IMG/VR virus record: IMGVR_UViG_3300030117_001710
Span: 1 to 33,448 of that record
Source of the DNA: a virus
Reading direction: 5' to 3' (one strand)
DNA length: 33,448 bases
Part shown: positions 8,593-19,200 of the stretch, piece after piece
Layout of the letters: each line of letters begins with the position of its first letter
Position numbering within the stretch: the stretch's first letter is position 1
Notes under the pieces: model-generated
The model's input: the letters and a program-made list of their open reading frames with translations, nothing else
The model's database searches: none
What the model was told of the DNA's origin: nothing
Translations under genes and position numbers: made by a program

Positions 8593-9342
8593 ATGGCAAT
8601 AAACGTAGATACAGTATATCAGAAGGTATTAGCTTTAGCTAATAAAGAGCAAAGAGGTTACATAACACCTCAAGAGTTTAATTTATTAGCAGACAAAGCT
8701 CAAAATGAAATATATGAAAATTATTTTCATCAAGCTAAAAATTCAAATGCTAAAATAAAAGATGATGATAACTATACAGATACATTAGAAATGATTGAAA
8801 CTAAACTAAATCCTTTTTATAAACAATCATTAAACGTTAATAATACTAATGGTATCCTTAGTTTGAAAAATCCAGTACCTAGTGATTCAACAAATTACCA
8901 AAACGATGATATATATAGAATTATAAGTATATCATATCTTGTCAACAGCAAAAATAGAGTAGTTACTGAAGTAAATAGAAGTGAGTGGAATCTTATAACA
9001 GAAAACTCAGATTCAGTTTTATATCCTACTACATCAAGGCCTATATATTATCGCTACAACAACGTAGAGCAAATTAGCGTATTACCCGCTCCAAGTAACG
9101 GTACAATATTTACAGTTACTTATTATAAAATACCGACAGCTCCTAAATGGGATTACGTTGTAGTTAATGATAAAGCTTTATATAACTCTAATAGCAGTGT
9201 AGATTTTGAATTGCACGTTTCTGAAGAGGAACCATTGGTATTAAGAATACTAATGTTAGCTGGTTTAACAATACAAAGACCTGATATTATACAAGCTGGC
9301 GGTCAAGGTTTACAAATGATTAATCAAGAACAAAATAACTAA
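8593..9342 (+). CDS. Predicted head-to-tail ring (adaptor) protein
   Basis: 249 residues. The N-terminal helical part carries NKEQRGYITPQEFNLLADKAQNE (about 17-39), a signature I recall from ring or connector-type proteins of marine and crAss-like podoviruses. The middle is beta-rich with RPIYYRYNNVEQISVLPAP and VTYYKIPTAPKWDY. The C-terminal part has DFELHVSEEEPLVLRILMLAG, predicted as a helix. Proteins of this type form rings below the portal and join it to the tail nozzle. The next gene starts 2 bases after this stop and looks like a second ring protein. Assignment is by family resemblance and position; no enzymatic motif is present or expected. Confidence 0.66.
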   Translation: MAINVDTVYQKVLALANKEQRGYITPQEFNLLADKAQNEIYENYFHQAKNSNAKIKDDDNYTDTLEMIETKLNPFYKQSLNVNNTNGILSLKNPVPSDSTNYQNDDIYRIISISYLVNSKNRVVTEVNRSEWNLITENSDSVLYPTTSRPIYYRYNNVEQISVLPAPSNGTIFTVTYYKIPTAPKWDYVVVNDKALYNSNSSVDFELHVSEEEPLVLRILMLAGLTIQRPDIIQAGGQGLQMINQEQNN

Positions 9343-9344
9343 TT

Positions 9345-10727
9345 ATGGGATTATTAGACGGACAAACTCAATCAGCTTATTATGCTGGTAGCGATCTAGG
9401 TAATTATCAATTTATAACTTTAGATAATATCATAACTAATTTTATGTATATTTATGTAGGTGAAAATAAAATAATAAGCAAGGTAAATAGAACAGATGTT
9501 CAATTTCACGCAATGAGGGCTTTACAAGAATTATCTTATGATGTTTTAAGATCATTTAAATCTCAAGAAATAGAAGTACCTAACACGCTTAAAATGGCTT
9601 TACCTCATGATTATGTTAATTATATTAAACTAACTAGATCTGGTAATGATGGTATTGAAAGAGTTTTATACCCAACTAGTGGAACATCGAATCCTTTCGC
9701 AATAACTCAAGCTACTGATGGAACATATACTACACAAAATATAAAAAGACAGTATACTATGAGGGTACCTGATGATGTCACGAGTCCAGCTACAGCAGCA
9801 GGAGCAAGAATAGCAGATGGTGACTACTTAAGTTTATATTATGAAAAAGCAGATGGAACTACTGAGTTAATGTACTTTATATTTAATTCTGATGATGATA
9901 TTGATGACGGAACAAATCCTCAAACAAATAGGCCAGGTCCTTATTTTGAGGTTGATTTTAATGTTAATATGACTAGATCAGAGTTATTAACAGCTTTAAA
10001 AACAGCTATAGATCTTAGTAATAGATTTACAACGGAAATATCAGGTGATAATTTAGTTATAACTCAACTAACAGATTTTACGGCCTCATTAGTTACTTAT
10101 GCACAAGATACCATTAATGTACAAGAAGGTTTTTTCGCTGCATCTCAAGTGACTGGAGGTGGCTCTCATATATCCTCCCCTTCTTTACAAGCCGCTACAG
10201 CTGCTGATAACGGTGGTTGGGCTTTTTCTGTAACTCAAGATAATGCTAGTACTTCCACTGATTTAACAGAACAATCACCTAGTAATACACTTTCAAATTT
10301 TCAAGACACTACTGAATCAGATACTAACACCACAGATGTTACGGATGTGAAATTAGATTATAAAGGAAGAAGGTATGGATTAGATCCTCAACATGCTCAA
10401 AATAACGGTACTTTTTATATAGATAATCTTAGAGGTTATATACACTTTGGTGCTAACTTAATAGGAGACACAATAATTTTAAAATACGTTAGCGATAGTT
10501 TAGGGACAGACTCTGAAATGGTAGTACATAAATTTTGTGAAGAAGCTTGCTACAAGCATATAATGTACGGAGTATTATCTGGTAGATCTAATATGCCAGA
10601 GTATATAGTACAAAGGTTTAAAAAAGAAAGGTTTGCTGAAACTAGAAAAGCAAAAATAAGATTATCAAATATTAAGATAGAAGAATTTACTCAGGTATTG
10701 AAAGGTATGGGTAAGCAAATTAAATAA
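9345..10727 (+). CDS. Predicted second ring/adaptor protein with a beta-rich insertion
   Basis: 460 residues. An N-terminal helical segment (VQFHAMRALQELSYDVLRSF, about 50-69) runs into VPNTLKMALPHDYVNYIKL. The C-terminus is helical and basic (EEACYKHIMYGVLSGRSNMPEYIVQRFKKE, then KAKIRLSNIKIEEF). Between them, about 130-330 is a Thr/Asp/Ser-rich beta domain that looks inserted. Helical ends of this kind are seen in connector proteins that contact the portal, and the inserted domain would face outward. It starts 2 bases after the preceding stop and ends 2 bases before the nozzle-like gene, so the three are surely co-translated. It could alternatively be a T7 gp11-like tail adaptor. Confidence 0.6.
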   Translation: MGLLDGQTQSAYYAGSDLGNYQFITLDNIITNFMYIYVGENKIISKVNRTDVQFHAMRALQELSYDVLRSFKSQEIEVPNTLKMALPHDYVNYIKLTRSGNDGIERVLYPTSGTSNPFAITQATDGTYTTQNIKRQYTMRVPDDVTSPATAAGARIADGDYLSLYYEKADGTTELMYFIFNSDDDIDDGTNPQTNRPGPYFEVDFNVNMTRSELLTALKTAIDLSNRFTTEISGDNLVITQLTDFTASLVTYAQDTINVQEGFFAASQVTGGGSHISSPSLQAATAADNGGWAFSVTQDNASTSTDLTEQSPSNTLSNFQDTTESDTNTTDVTDVKLDYKGRRYGLDPQHAQNNGTFYIDNLRGYIHFGANLIGDTIILKYVSDSLGTDSEMVVHKFCEEACYKHIMYGVLSGRSNMPEYIVQRFKKERFAETRKAKIRLSNIKIEEFTQVLKGMGKQIK

Positions 10728-10729
10728 CT

Positions 10730-13700
10730 ATGCCACAAATTAAACAGAATTTTTCGGGTGCTAAAATGAACAAGGATCTTGATGAGAGAATTGTTCCTAA
10801 AGGCCAATATAGAGACGCTTTAAATATTAAGATATCAACTACTGATAGTGATACTAGTGGTATAGGTAATGTTGGTACTGTTCAAAATTTAGAAGGTAAT
10901 AAATTAATAAGAGCAACATCTACAACAACAGATTATAGTAGTACTCCAAAAAAATCTAAAATAATAGCTAGTATATCAGACGAAGGTAACAATAAATCTT
11001 ATTTCTTTACAGCAGCGCCTGTTCCAAAAGAAGGTTTATTATCAATAGCAAACGCAGATATAACAGGTGCTACAACTACAGAGAGGATTTGGGTTGATAG
11101 TATAACAGAAGTAGAAGCTGTTGGTGATGGGGATAGCACAAATCCAGTTGTTATAGATAGATTTGCTATAACAGGAATAAAGTCAGATGTTTTCACTTTG
11201 TCTAGTGGCAATATAGTAAATGCCGATACATACAAAACAAATACTGCTTCTCAATCAACTCCAGGTAATGGCTATGATCAAATAGTTGTTACAGATGGGA
11301 CTAAGTATAGAGTTGGTATGAACATATATGCTATAAATTCTGGCGGTGTTAATTTACTATCTGACGGTAATGATGAATTTGTTAAAATAACTAGAATAAC
11401 AGGTAATACTTTAACGTTAGCCTCTGAGCAAACTGCAGATTTAAATAACGCTGTAGTATTTAAATTTATATATCCAGAAAGAGTTTTAGAATTTGATTAT
11501 TATACTGGTGATGAATTTGAGACAATAAATGTAATACCATCAGCGTCTATAAACGTGTTAGATAATTTACTTATATGGACTGATGGCAAGAATGAGCCTA
11601 AAAAAATAAACATAGATAGATGTAAAGATGGTTGTTCTTCTACAAATCCTTTTACTACACATACAAAACTACACGTTAACTCTCCTACAACTAACAATCC
11701 ACAAATTATTAGTGAAATTGAACAAATAGGCTTTAATGAAGTATCTGATGATTTATTAAAAGAGCACGTTACTGTAATTAAAAAAGCCCCAACTAACCCA
11801 CCTACTATAGAGGTTAAAAATATTGATAGAGAAGACAACCAAAACTTTCCAATACAATTTAACTTTATTCAAGATGAAACTTTACCAGTTATTAGTGGTA
11901 TTAAATATATTACATTTCCTGATGTTATAGATTTTAGAATAGATGATATTTATAACTTTGACGCTGTTAATGTTGTTGATCCAGTTACTATACGTGTTAA
12001 AATATTAGAAATTGATGAAGCGGATCCAAATCTAGCAAAAACTGAAATTTTATTTATAGATAGTGATTTTACAGCTCAATCCGTTATTAACAGTTGGACT
12101 GTTAGCTTAGAAACTAAAAGACCATTTTTTGAAACTAAATTTGGAAGATTTGCTTATAGATACCAATATGAAGATAATGAATATTCTAGTTTTTCACCTT
12201 GGTCTGATTTAGCTTTTCTTCCTGGTAACTTTCTATATACACCTAGTAAAGGTTTTAATGAAGGCATGGCAAACACCGCTAGATCAATAATTGTTAGAGA
12301 TTGGCTAACTACTAATTACAGTAGACCTCTTGATATTAAAGCTATTGATATACTTTGGAAATCAACAAGTGATGGAGGTGTTTATATAGTAAAAAGTATT
12401 AAAAGAGGTATAGACTCTGAATGGAAGGATATGGTTGACAACCAAAGTTTAAGTAATACTGGTTATTTTACCATAACAACAGAAATGATACATAAAGTTG
12501 TCGAATCTAATCAAACACTTAGAGCTTGGGATAATGTCCCTAGGTATGCAAAAGCCCAAACTATAACTAGTAATAGAATTGTTTATGGTAATTTTACGCA
12601 AGGTTATGATTTAGACGCTAACGTTGGATTATTACAAACTATTGTTTCTAAAAAAGCATTATTTCCAAAACCTAAAAAGTCTATTAAATCACTTAGAAAT
12701 TATCAACTTGGTATTGTTATGGGAGATAAGTATGGTAGAGAAACGCCAGTTATATCTAATGGTTACCAAACTGAAGAAGGTCAAGTGATGCCAGGTACAT
12801 CAAAAATTGAAAAAAGCTTATCTAGTTATTCAAATAAATTTAAAGTACAGCAAAGCTGGACAGATTCTAATCCAACTCAAATGCCTTGGATGGAATACGT
12901 AAAGTATTATGTTAAAGAAACATCTAATGAATATTATAATTTAGTATTAGATAGAACATATGACGCGGGTGATGATACTATTTGGTTAGCTTTTAACTCA
13001 GCTGATAGAAATAAGGTAGATGAAGAAACGTTCTTAATATTAAAAAACGAACATGGTAGTCAAAAAGCAGTAGACGAAGAGGCTAGATATAAAATTATAT
13101 CAATATCAAATGATGCTCCAGATTATATAAAAACTGATGAGAGGGAATTTGATTTAATAGAAATAGATCCTGAAAATATTTACGGTGAAAATTATCCAAA
13201 TACTATAGACGATGCTTCTGTTGCTATTACAGATGCAGTACCTAGAAGATTGTTCGGTTTTAAAACTATAAGAAGTAGTAATTTTCCATTAGTAGATGAT
13301 ATAGAATTTAAAGGAATACCTAAAGTTAAAATAGTAGCACAGTTTACAACTGGTGGTGTTACTTACGAAGCAAAAAGTTCTCTTAAAACAATAACTAGAG
13401 TTTTTGAGGCAGATGATGTTGGTGATGGAGGTGTAGCTATTAGAGAGGAATTTATAGAAGGTGACGTTAGTTTATATAACCGTATATTAACTCAACTTCC
13501 AGATGCTTCTGCGTTACCAATATCAACAGCTGATACTAATACAGATTTTAAATATTACATGCAGCTTGTAGATGCTGTTGTAGAGAACAAGCCTCAATTT
13601 GATGGCAAGTTTTTTGTTAAAATAGCTAAAGATAATATTTTAGAATCTAGAGTTTTAAATAACTCACTAGGTGAATATCAAATTTTAAATACTTATCAAT

Positions 13701-16519
13701 TAGCATTTTTGGCAGATGAGGCAACTAACCCAGCGTTAGATGATAACGAATATGCTTCAGAAATGGATTATGAATCGGCTAGCTGGGGAACTATTGCTCA
13801 GTTTACTAGTTCAAATATAGCTGGAACAACTAGTGACTTACCTAACTTTATAAATCTTAATGGTGACTCTAGCGCTACAGATGATTTCTGGGTATCATGG
13901 TATAATAGTTCAAATAGAACTGCTGATATATTTATAGATAGCGTGCCAGCTTTTAGTGGATTTAATTTACAAACAGAAAATGGTGTAGACGCATTAACTG
14001 ATTTCAACTCTGGGTACACCCCAATGAATACTGTGGATGGTGTTACAAATTGGCATCCACAAGGACTTTCTACTGGATCTTTTACAGATGGCACTTTGGG
14101 TCAATTTACTTTTTCTATGATTGGAAATTTAAATGACGAAGATAATCAACCTTGGCAAGGTACTAATTCTTATTTTAAAAGTAAAATGCAGCAGACTGGT
14201 ACGCTATTCAGATTTAGAGACGATCCTAATCAAGAAATTTATTACGTTGAAGCTACACAAGAGCAATCTATAGGAAACTCAGGGGAAACAATTTCAGGTC
14301 CTATAACTATACAAAGTAAAAACTTTAATAATGATGGCTCAAGTAGTTTTGTAGATAGAGAGTCAATAATAGTTAGATTTAAACGATTAGGATCTAATGG
14401 GCAAATTATATTACCAAATACTGGTTTAGACCCTACTGTGTGGGATCCTAGAGGTACAATTAAACATAATGGTTTTACCAGCATGACTATTGATATAATT
14501 CAAAGGGTTTCAGTTGGTAGCTTGTCAGATGATTCTATAGTTACAAACGCAGCTTGTTTTGAAACAGAACCTAAAGAAGATGTTGGATTAGATATATATT
14601 ATGAAGCTAGTGGAGCGGTGCCAATAAAATTAAAACAAAATAATATAGTATCATTCGTCGGCTCAAATCCGCTTAGAGATAGAGCTAGTAAATTTAGCGT
14701 TGAAAATAGAAAATTAACAAACAATAACAACGTAAGTGTAAACTTAACTGGTGATCCTTATACAAATTCTACTGTAGGACGCGATAATATTTATATAAAA
14801 AGAAAAGTCGTTGCAGATGTGCCTTTAAAAACAATAATTACAGACGGAACTTCTGATGGAGTTTGTCCAGCTATAGGTGACATTGTTAACTTTGAACATC
14901 AAAACGGATTAATTACTAAGTCTAAAATTTTAGATCATTCAAAAGTTTTAAATTCATTAATATGTGTACCTTCAGATAGATACACTATAGCTGGTTATGG
15001 GTTTTCTGTTGAGGCTTTTCCTGATGCCTCTAGTATACAAATCGGTTCTGGGGTTACGAACGTTAATAACATTACGGCTGGAATGCAAGTAACAGGTGAC
15101 AATGTAGATAATGGTACGTTTGTTACTTCTGTTACTCTTATTGGAGATACTTATTATATTAATACAAATCAACAGCTATTAACTTTTGGTGGATTTAATG
15201 ATAATTTTACATTTATTGATGTGACGGGATATTTTAAAATAGATAAAGAAGTATGGAAATATTCTGTAGAATTAGGTTGGTTTAATTGTTATTCATTTGG
15301 TAATGGTGTGGAATCAGATAGAATTAGAGATGACTTTAATGCTCCTCAAATAGATAATGGTGTAAAAGTATCTTCTACGTTTTTAAATTATGGAGAAGAA
15401 AATAAAACTAGTGGTATGATATTTTCAGGCTTGTATAACTCTACGTCAGGTGTTAATAACTTGAATGAGTTTAATATGGCTGAAAAAATCACAAAAGATC
15501 TAAATACTACTTACGGCTCAATACAGGCTATACTAGCTAGAGATAATGATGTTGTTGTTTTTACTGAAGACAAAGTATTAAAGGTTCAATCTGGTGGTAA
15601 AGACGCTTTATTTAACGCTGATGGCAATCCACAGTTAACAGCTACAAATAGAGTATTAGGAACAACAATACCATTTGCTGGGGATTATGGTATATCTAAA
15701 AATCCAGAATCACTAGCGGTAGATAATTATAGAATGTATTTTGCGGACAAGCAAAGAGGGGCTGTATTAAGATTATCTGGTAATGGAATAACACCTATAT
15801 CAGATGTTGGGATGAAAAACTATTTTAGAGAAAACTTAAAATATTATACTAACATAACTGGATCATTTAATGGCATAGATAGTGAGTATAATATTACATT
15901 ACACCAAACTAGTAAGTTTAGCCAAACAACTAGTGAAACAATTTCCTTTAGTGAATCAGCTAAGGGTTGGGTTAGTTTTAAGTCTTTTACTCCGTTAGCA
16001 GCCACTAGCCTTAGTGATAGATACTACTCATCTTATGATAATTCTATATATAAACACCATGATTCAACTGTTTCTAGGAATAATTTTTATGGAACTCAAT
16101 ATAGTTCAGAAATTGAAATTTTATTTAATGAAATGCCTGGTTCTATTAAATCTTTTAAGAATATTAATTATGAAGGTAGCCAAGCTAAAGTAACTGAATT
16201 TACAACTCAATCAGTTGAAGATGCTGCTGGTAATACATTTACAGTTAATGATAACGAATATTATAATTTAACAGCAAAAACAGGTTGGTACACAAGTAGT
16301 ATTGAAACAGATAAGCAATCGGGTAAAATAACGGAATTTGTAGAAAAAGAAGGAAAATGGTTTAACTATATAAATGGAGATACTACAACTGATTCTAATT
16401 TAGACACAAGTGAGTTCTCCGTGCAAGGTATAGGATTTCCGCTAGCTAATCCAACTGACACTCAAACAGAGAGTCAAGTAACAATACAGGCAGTAGATCC
16501 TGATGGAGAAAATTTATAA
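10730..16519 (+). CDS. Very large tail nozzle ('muzzle')-like virion protein
   Basis: 1,929 residues. The N-terminus NFSGAKMNKDLDERIVPKGQYRDALNI (about 6-32) is a recurring opening in large structural proteins of marine and crAss-like phages. LLIWTDGKNEPKKINIDR (about 279-296) and, near the C-terminus, ARDNDVVVFTEDKVLKV (about 1603) and NYRMYFADKQRGAVLRLSGNG (about 1665-1685) are the blade-like repeats expected of a beta-propeller tail hub such as P22 gp10 or T7 gp12, to which the crAss001 muzzle is related. Those are shorter, so about a thousand residues in the middle are extra, beta-rich and Asp/Asn/Thr-rich, and may be surface domains. No enzymatic motif was found. Position after two ring proteins supports the call. 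Confidence 0.62.
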   Translation: MPQIKQNFSGAKMNKDLDERIVPKGQYRDALNIKISTTDSDTSGIGNVGTVQNLEGNKLIRATSTTTDYSSTPKKSKIIASISDEGNNKSYFFTAAPVPKEGLLSIANADITGATTTERIWVDSITEVEAVGDGDSTNPVVIDRFAITGIKSDVFTLSSGNIVNADTYKTNTASQSTPGNGYDQIVVTDGTKYRVGMNIYAINSGGVNLLSDGNDEFVKITRITGNTLTLASEQTADLNNAVVFKFIYPERVLEFDYYTGDEFETINVIPSASINVLDNLLIWTDGKNEPKKINIDRCKDGCSSTNPFTTHTKLHVNSPTTNNPQIISEIEQIGFNEVSDDLLKEHVTVIKKAPTNPPTIEVKNIDREDNQNFPIQFNFIQDETLPVISGIKYITFPDVIDFRIDDIYNFDAVNVVDPVTIRVKILEIDEADPNLAKTEILFIDSDFTAQSVINSWTVSLETKRPFFETKFGRFAYRYQYEDNEYSSFSPWSDLAFLPGNFLYTPSKGFNEGMANTARSIIVRDWLTTNYSRPLDIKAIDILWKSTSDGGVYIVKSIKRGIDSEWKDMVDNQSLSNTGYFTITTEMIHKVVESNQTLRAWDNVPRYAKAQTITSNRIVYGNFTQGYDLDANVGLLQTIVSKKALFPKPKKSIKSLRNYQLGIVMGDKYGRETPVISNGYQTEEGQVMPGTSKIEKSLSSYSNKFKVQQSWTDSNPTQMPWMEYVKYYVKETSNEYYNLVLDRTYDAGDDTIWLAFNSADRNKVDEETFLILKNEHGSQKAVDEEARYKIISISNDAPDYIKTDEREFDLIEIDPENIYGENYPNTIDDASVAITDAVPRRLFGFKTIRSSNFPLVDDIEFKGIPKVKIVAQFTTGGVTYEAKSSLKTITRVFEADDVGDGGVAIREEFIEGDVSLYNRILTQLPDASALPISTADTNTDFKYYMQLVDAVVENKPQFDGKFFVKIAKDNILESRVLNNSLGEYQILNTYQLAFLADEATNPALDDNEYASEMDYESASWGTIAQFTSSNIAGTTSDLPNFINLNGDSSATDDFWVSWYNSSNRTADIFIDSVPAFSGFNLQTENGVDALTDFNSGYTPMNTVDGVTNWHPQGLSTGSFTDGTLGQFTFSMIGNLNDEDNQPWQGTNSYFKSKMQQTGTLFRFRDDPNQEIYYVEATQEQSIGNSGETISGPITIQSKNFNNDGSSSFVDRESIIVRFKRLGSNGQIILPNTGLDPTVWDPRGTIKHNGFTSMTIDIIQRVSVGSLSDDSIVTNAACFETEPKEDVGLDIYYEASGAVPIKLKQNNIVSFVGSNPLRDRASKFSVENRKLTNNNNVSVNLTGDPYTNSTVGRDNIYIKRKVVADVPLKTIITDGTSDGVCPAIGDIVNFEHQNGLITKSKILDHSKVLNSLICVPSDRYTIAGYGFSVEAFPDASSIQIGSGVTNVNNITAGMQVTGDNVDNGTFVTSVTLIGDTYYINTNQQLLTFGGFNDNFTFIDVTGYFKIDKEVWKYSVELGWFNCYSFGNGVESDRIRDDFNAPQIDNGVKVSSTFLNYGEENKTSGMIFSGLYNSTSGVNNLNEFNMAEKITKDLNTTYGSIQAILARDNDVVVFTEDKVLKVQSGGKDALFNADGNPQLTATNRVLGTTIPFAGDYGISKNPESLAVDNYRMYFADKQRGAVLRLSGNGITPISDVGMKNYFRENLKYYTNITGSFNGIDSEYNITLHQTSKFSQTTSETISFSESAKGWVSFKSFTPLAATSLSDRYYSSYDNSIYKHHDSTVSRNNFYGTQYSSEIEILFNEMPGSIKSFKNINYEGSQAKVTEFTTQSVEDAAGNTFTVNDNEYYNLTAKTGWYTSSIETDKQSGKITEFVEKEGKWFNYINGDTTTDSNLDTSEFSVQGIGFPLANPTDTQTESQVTIQAVDPDGENL

Positions 16520-16529
16520 AATTTAACAC

Positions 16530-18050
16530 ATGGCATATAACTATACAGTATCAGAATATATATTTACGGAAGCAGTCACTGACGCTAACTACGCTGGTAA
16601 TATGATTAGTGGCGGAACTATGACTATAACACCAAATTCAGGTTATGTCGTTTCGGCTGCTAATTTTTCAGCTTCAGGTACTCTACCTGCACAATTTGCT
16701 AGTATATCATTTACAGACACTGCTGTAGCTGGTGAAATAAATAATACGGTAACAGTTACATTTACATTTGCTGCTTTATTTGAAATGTCACCTACATTAA
16801 ATAATATAAATCTACCAATAACAGGTCATGCTAATTTAATTGACGATAAGCGAGAAATTGATTTTAGTCTTACTTTAATTGATAATACTACAGAAAACGC
16901 AAATGGACAAACTGTTTTAACTGGTAGCTATGTAACTGGGTCTCCAGCAACAGGGTTAACTAGTGGCACAAGGGTTTCTGGAACAATAGACGCTAATAAT
17001 AATATAGTTATAGCTACAATAACTTTAACAGCTGACGCTAATAATCATTTTAATGAGGGTGCTACAATTAGCATAGAAAATGCCCCTACTGAAGCTAGTT
17101 TTACATTACAATCTATAGAGGTAGCCACAACAAATAGTGATGGGCAGAGAACATCAATAAAATATGGCTTAAAATTAAATAGTAGCGTTGGTATACCAAG
17201 TGGGTTGGGTTGTAAAGTTTTTATACATTACACGGGCGTTTCTGATAGAGCTACACTTACAACATCAAAAAAGGAAATAAAGGAAATTATATACGGTGAA
17301 CCTGAAATATCTATTAAAGGGGCCACAAGAAGAATAAAAATAGTTGGTGATGTAGATGCGGAATTTGATTTAACTATAACTAAAAATAGTAATAACACAT
17401 CTATAATGGATACTAATCTAGCTAACGCGGATATTATACATAATCCAGCTGGATTGATAAGAGGTTTAAATAAAACTTTAACAGAGTCTAGTACAAATCA
17501 ACTATTTGCTACATATGAATTTATTCAAGAGTTTCCATCTGCTAGTTCTAATGAAATATATCATATTAATGTAACGCCTAAAGGTAGCACTATACTAAAT
17601 GCTAATTTAACACAAGCAGCACCTCAAGGAATAATATATCAATATATAAACCCTACAATAACTATAGTAGCTATTAAACGTAGCTTGCCTATAAATTCTC
17701 CAGCTAATATAGTTTATACTGGTAGGCCAAATAAAAAGCCAAGTAAACTTAAACACATTAAAAGTATAGTAGAGACTTTTCAAATTAATTATCAATTAAC
17801 CCATACTAGCGGCGCTGGTAATACAGTTACAGCAGGTACTCCACCGACTTGGTCTAGCACTGATCAAACCGCTTCTAGTTGGACTCATTCTGTTACAGCT
17901 GAAAATGGTGGTACTCATATAGAAATAGTAAACATAGCTGTTGCGTCTGGAGATCCAACTGCTACTGTTACAGCAGATGTTATAGTCAAAAAATTTGGAA
18001 CAGCTGATGTAACGATGGTTTTAGATTTAACTGAATTTATTTCAACTTAA
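16530..18050 (+). CDS. Beta-sandwich-rich virion protein, possible tail fibre or appendage
   Basis: 506 residues, almost all predicted strand, with alternating Thr, Val, Ile and Asn and no cysteine-rich or catalytic motif. The N-terminal 100 residues contain SGGTMTITPNSGYVVSAANF, a short repeat-like strand pair typical of immunoglobulin-like or fibre modules, and similar strand pairs recur along the protein (TATVTADVIVKKFGT near the end). It lies between the nozzle-like gene and a second small beta-rich protein. Stacked beta modules here suggest host-surface contact or decoration of the tail. I do not recognise a named family, so function is an inference from composition and location. Confidence 0.5.
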   Translation: MAYNYTVSEYIFTEAVTDANYAGNMISGGTMTITPNSGYVVSAANFSASGTLPAQFASISFTDTAVAGEINNTVTVTFTFAALFEMSPTLNNINLPITGHANLIDDKREIDFSLTLIDNTTENANGQTVLTGSYVTGSPATGLTSGTRVSGTIDANNNIVIATITLTADANNHFNEGATISIENAPTEASFTLQSIEVATTNSDGQRTSIKYGLKLNSSVGIPSGLGCKVFIHYTGVSDRATLTTSKKEIKEIIYGEPEISIKGATRRIKIVGDVDAEFDLTITKNSNNTSIMDTNLANADIIHNPAGLIRGLNKTLTESSTNQLFATYEFIQEFPSASSNEIYHINVTPKGSTILNANLTQAAPQGIIYQYINPTITIVAIKRSLPINSPANIVYTGRPNKKPSKLKHIKSIVETFQINYQLTHTSGAGNTVTAGTPPTWSSTDQTASSWTHSVTAENGGTHIEIVNIAVASGDPTATVTADVIVKKFGTADVTMVLDLTEFIST

Positions 18051-18060
18051 AATATAAATT

Positions 18061-18444
18061 ATGGCAACAATAACATTACAATTTTGGAGAAAAGATTATC
18101 CTTCTTTACAAGTAGGAGATACAGCTTATTATTCTAGTACTGCCTCTAATGCTGGATTTAATACAAGTAGTAGTTTTACTAAAATAGGTTTAGTTAAAAG
18201 TATAGATAACACAACAACATTAAATAGCGAATATAACGGTTATGAAACAACTACGTTAACATGTGAGATCGATGATGCTACACCGGTACCAACAACATCG
18301 GATTTTGTATTTTTTTCAAAAGACAATCAAGTCAATACAACGTCATTATTAGGATATTACGCTTCAGTAAAATTTATTAATAACTCTACAAGTAAAGCTG
18401 AATTATTTTCTATTGGATGTGAAATTGCTGAAAGTAGTAAATAA
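18061..18444 (+). CDS. Small beta-rich virion protein
   Basis: 127 residues. It opens MATITLQFWRKDYPSLQVGDTAYY and its C-terminus, FSKDNQVNTTSLLGYYASVKFINNS and AELFSIGCEIAESS, is a pattern I recall from small structural proteins of marine phages. It starts 10 bases after the preceding stop with the context AAATTATGGC. Being small, strand-rich and without signal peptide, it is probably a virion component such as an appendage or cement protein. No catalytic residue pattern is visible. The palindromic element at 18455 follows it, so it may be the last gene of the tail transcript. Confidence 0.6.
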   Translation: MATITLQFWRKDYPSLQVGDTAYYSSTASNAGFNTSSSFTKIGLVKSIDNTTTLNSEYNGYETTTLTCEIDDATPVPTTSDFVFFSKDNQVNTTSLLGYYASVKFINNSTSKAELFSIGCEIAESSK

Positions 18445-18454
18445 TAAGCAAAAA

Positions 18455-18478
18455 ATGTAACTATAATATAGTAAAATA
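18455..18478 (+). promoter_or_regulatory. Repeated palindromic element, copy 2 (candidate promoter/operator)
   Basis: Identical over 24 bases to 8562-8585, with the same ACTATA-A-TATAGT palindrome. It lies 5 bases before the start codon of the small internal virion protein, at the boundary between the tail block and the ejection block. The flanks on either side are not similar to those of copy 1, so the identity is confined to the element and is unlikely to be a leftover of a larger duplication. Confidence 0.6.
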
Positions 18479-18483
18479 ATAAT

Positions 18484-19182
18484 ATGGCAACAATTAGAAA
18501 AGAAAAAGAATCACCTTTTAAAATATGGGGCGCTATTGGCGGTCTAGTTGGAGGTGTATATCAAGGAATACAAGCTGGTAAAGCTGTTAAAAAAGCGGAG
18601 AAAGACGAAAAGGAAGCTAAGCAAAACCAAAAAGAAATGCAAGATTACTATATGTCTCAAGATATTAGTAATCCGTTTAAAGGTATGCAGAATCAATTTG
18701 CTGGCTTAGAAAATAAAATGGAAGATTTAACAGTTAATAAAAAAGAAGCTGAATTTGCATCTCAACAATTTGCTCAAAGTCAATCTAATATTTTGTCTGG
18801 ATTAAGAGGTGCTGCTGGTGGTAGTGGCATAGCTGCATTGGCACAATCATTAGCTCAACAAGGACAGATAGCTGCACAGAAATCTGCAGCTGGTATAGGT
18901 CAGCAAGAAGCCGCTAATCAGAAGGCAGCGGCAACACAAGCAGCTACTTTACAAATGAAGGAAGCTTCTGGTGCACAAAATGTTGCTGAAAAAATAGCAG
19001 GTGGGGAACAACGTGCTCAACAAATGGACCAACAAAGAAGACAAACGTTGATGAACGCTGCTAACCAAGAATACCAAAATGCTCAAGGGCAAACAGCAGA
19101 AGCACAAGCAAAAAAAGATGAAGCTTGGAGTGGTGCTATAGAAAGTGGTATAGGTTTAGCTGGTAGCTTTTTTGGAGGATAA
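18484..19182 (+). CDS. Small internal virion (ejection) protein-like
   Basis: 232 residues. Residues of about 12-32 form a glycine-zipper-like hydrophobic segment (IWGAIGGLVGGVYQGIQAG), the middle is a Gln/Ala-rich helical region (QSLAQQGQIAAQKSAAGIGQ), and the C-terminus ends in another small-residue hydrophobic segment (ESGIGLAGSFFGG). This profile, size and location before a giant protein match the small ejection proteins of podoviruses (T7 gp14, 196 residues; P22 gp7, 229 residues), which insert into the envelope to form a DNA channel. No sequence homology can be claimed by eye. It is the first gene after palindromic element copy 2. Confidence 0.6.
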   Translation: MATIRKEKESPFKIWGAIGGLVGGVYQGIQAGKAVKKAEKDEKEAKQNQKEMQDYYMSQDISNPFKGMQNQFAGLENKMEDLTVNKKEAEFASQQFAQSQSNILSGLRGAAGGSGIAALAQSLAQQGQIAAQKSAAGIGQQEAANQKAAATQAATLQMKEASGAQNVAEKIAGGEQRAQQMDQQRRQTLMNAANQEYQNAQGQTAEAQAKKDEAWSGAIESGIGLAGSFFGG

Positions 19183-19200
19183 TAGTTTAAAAATATAATT

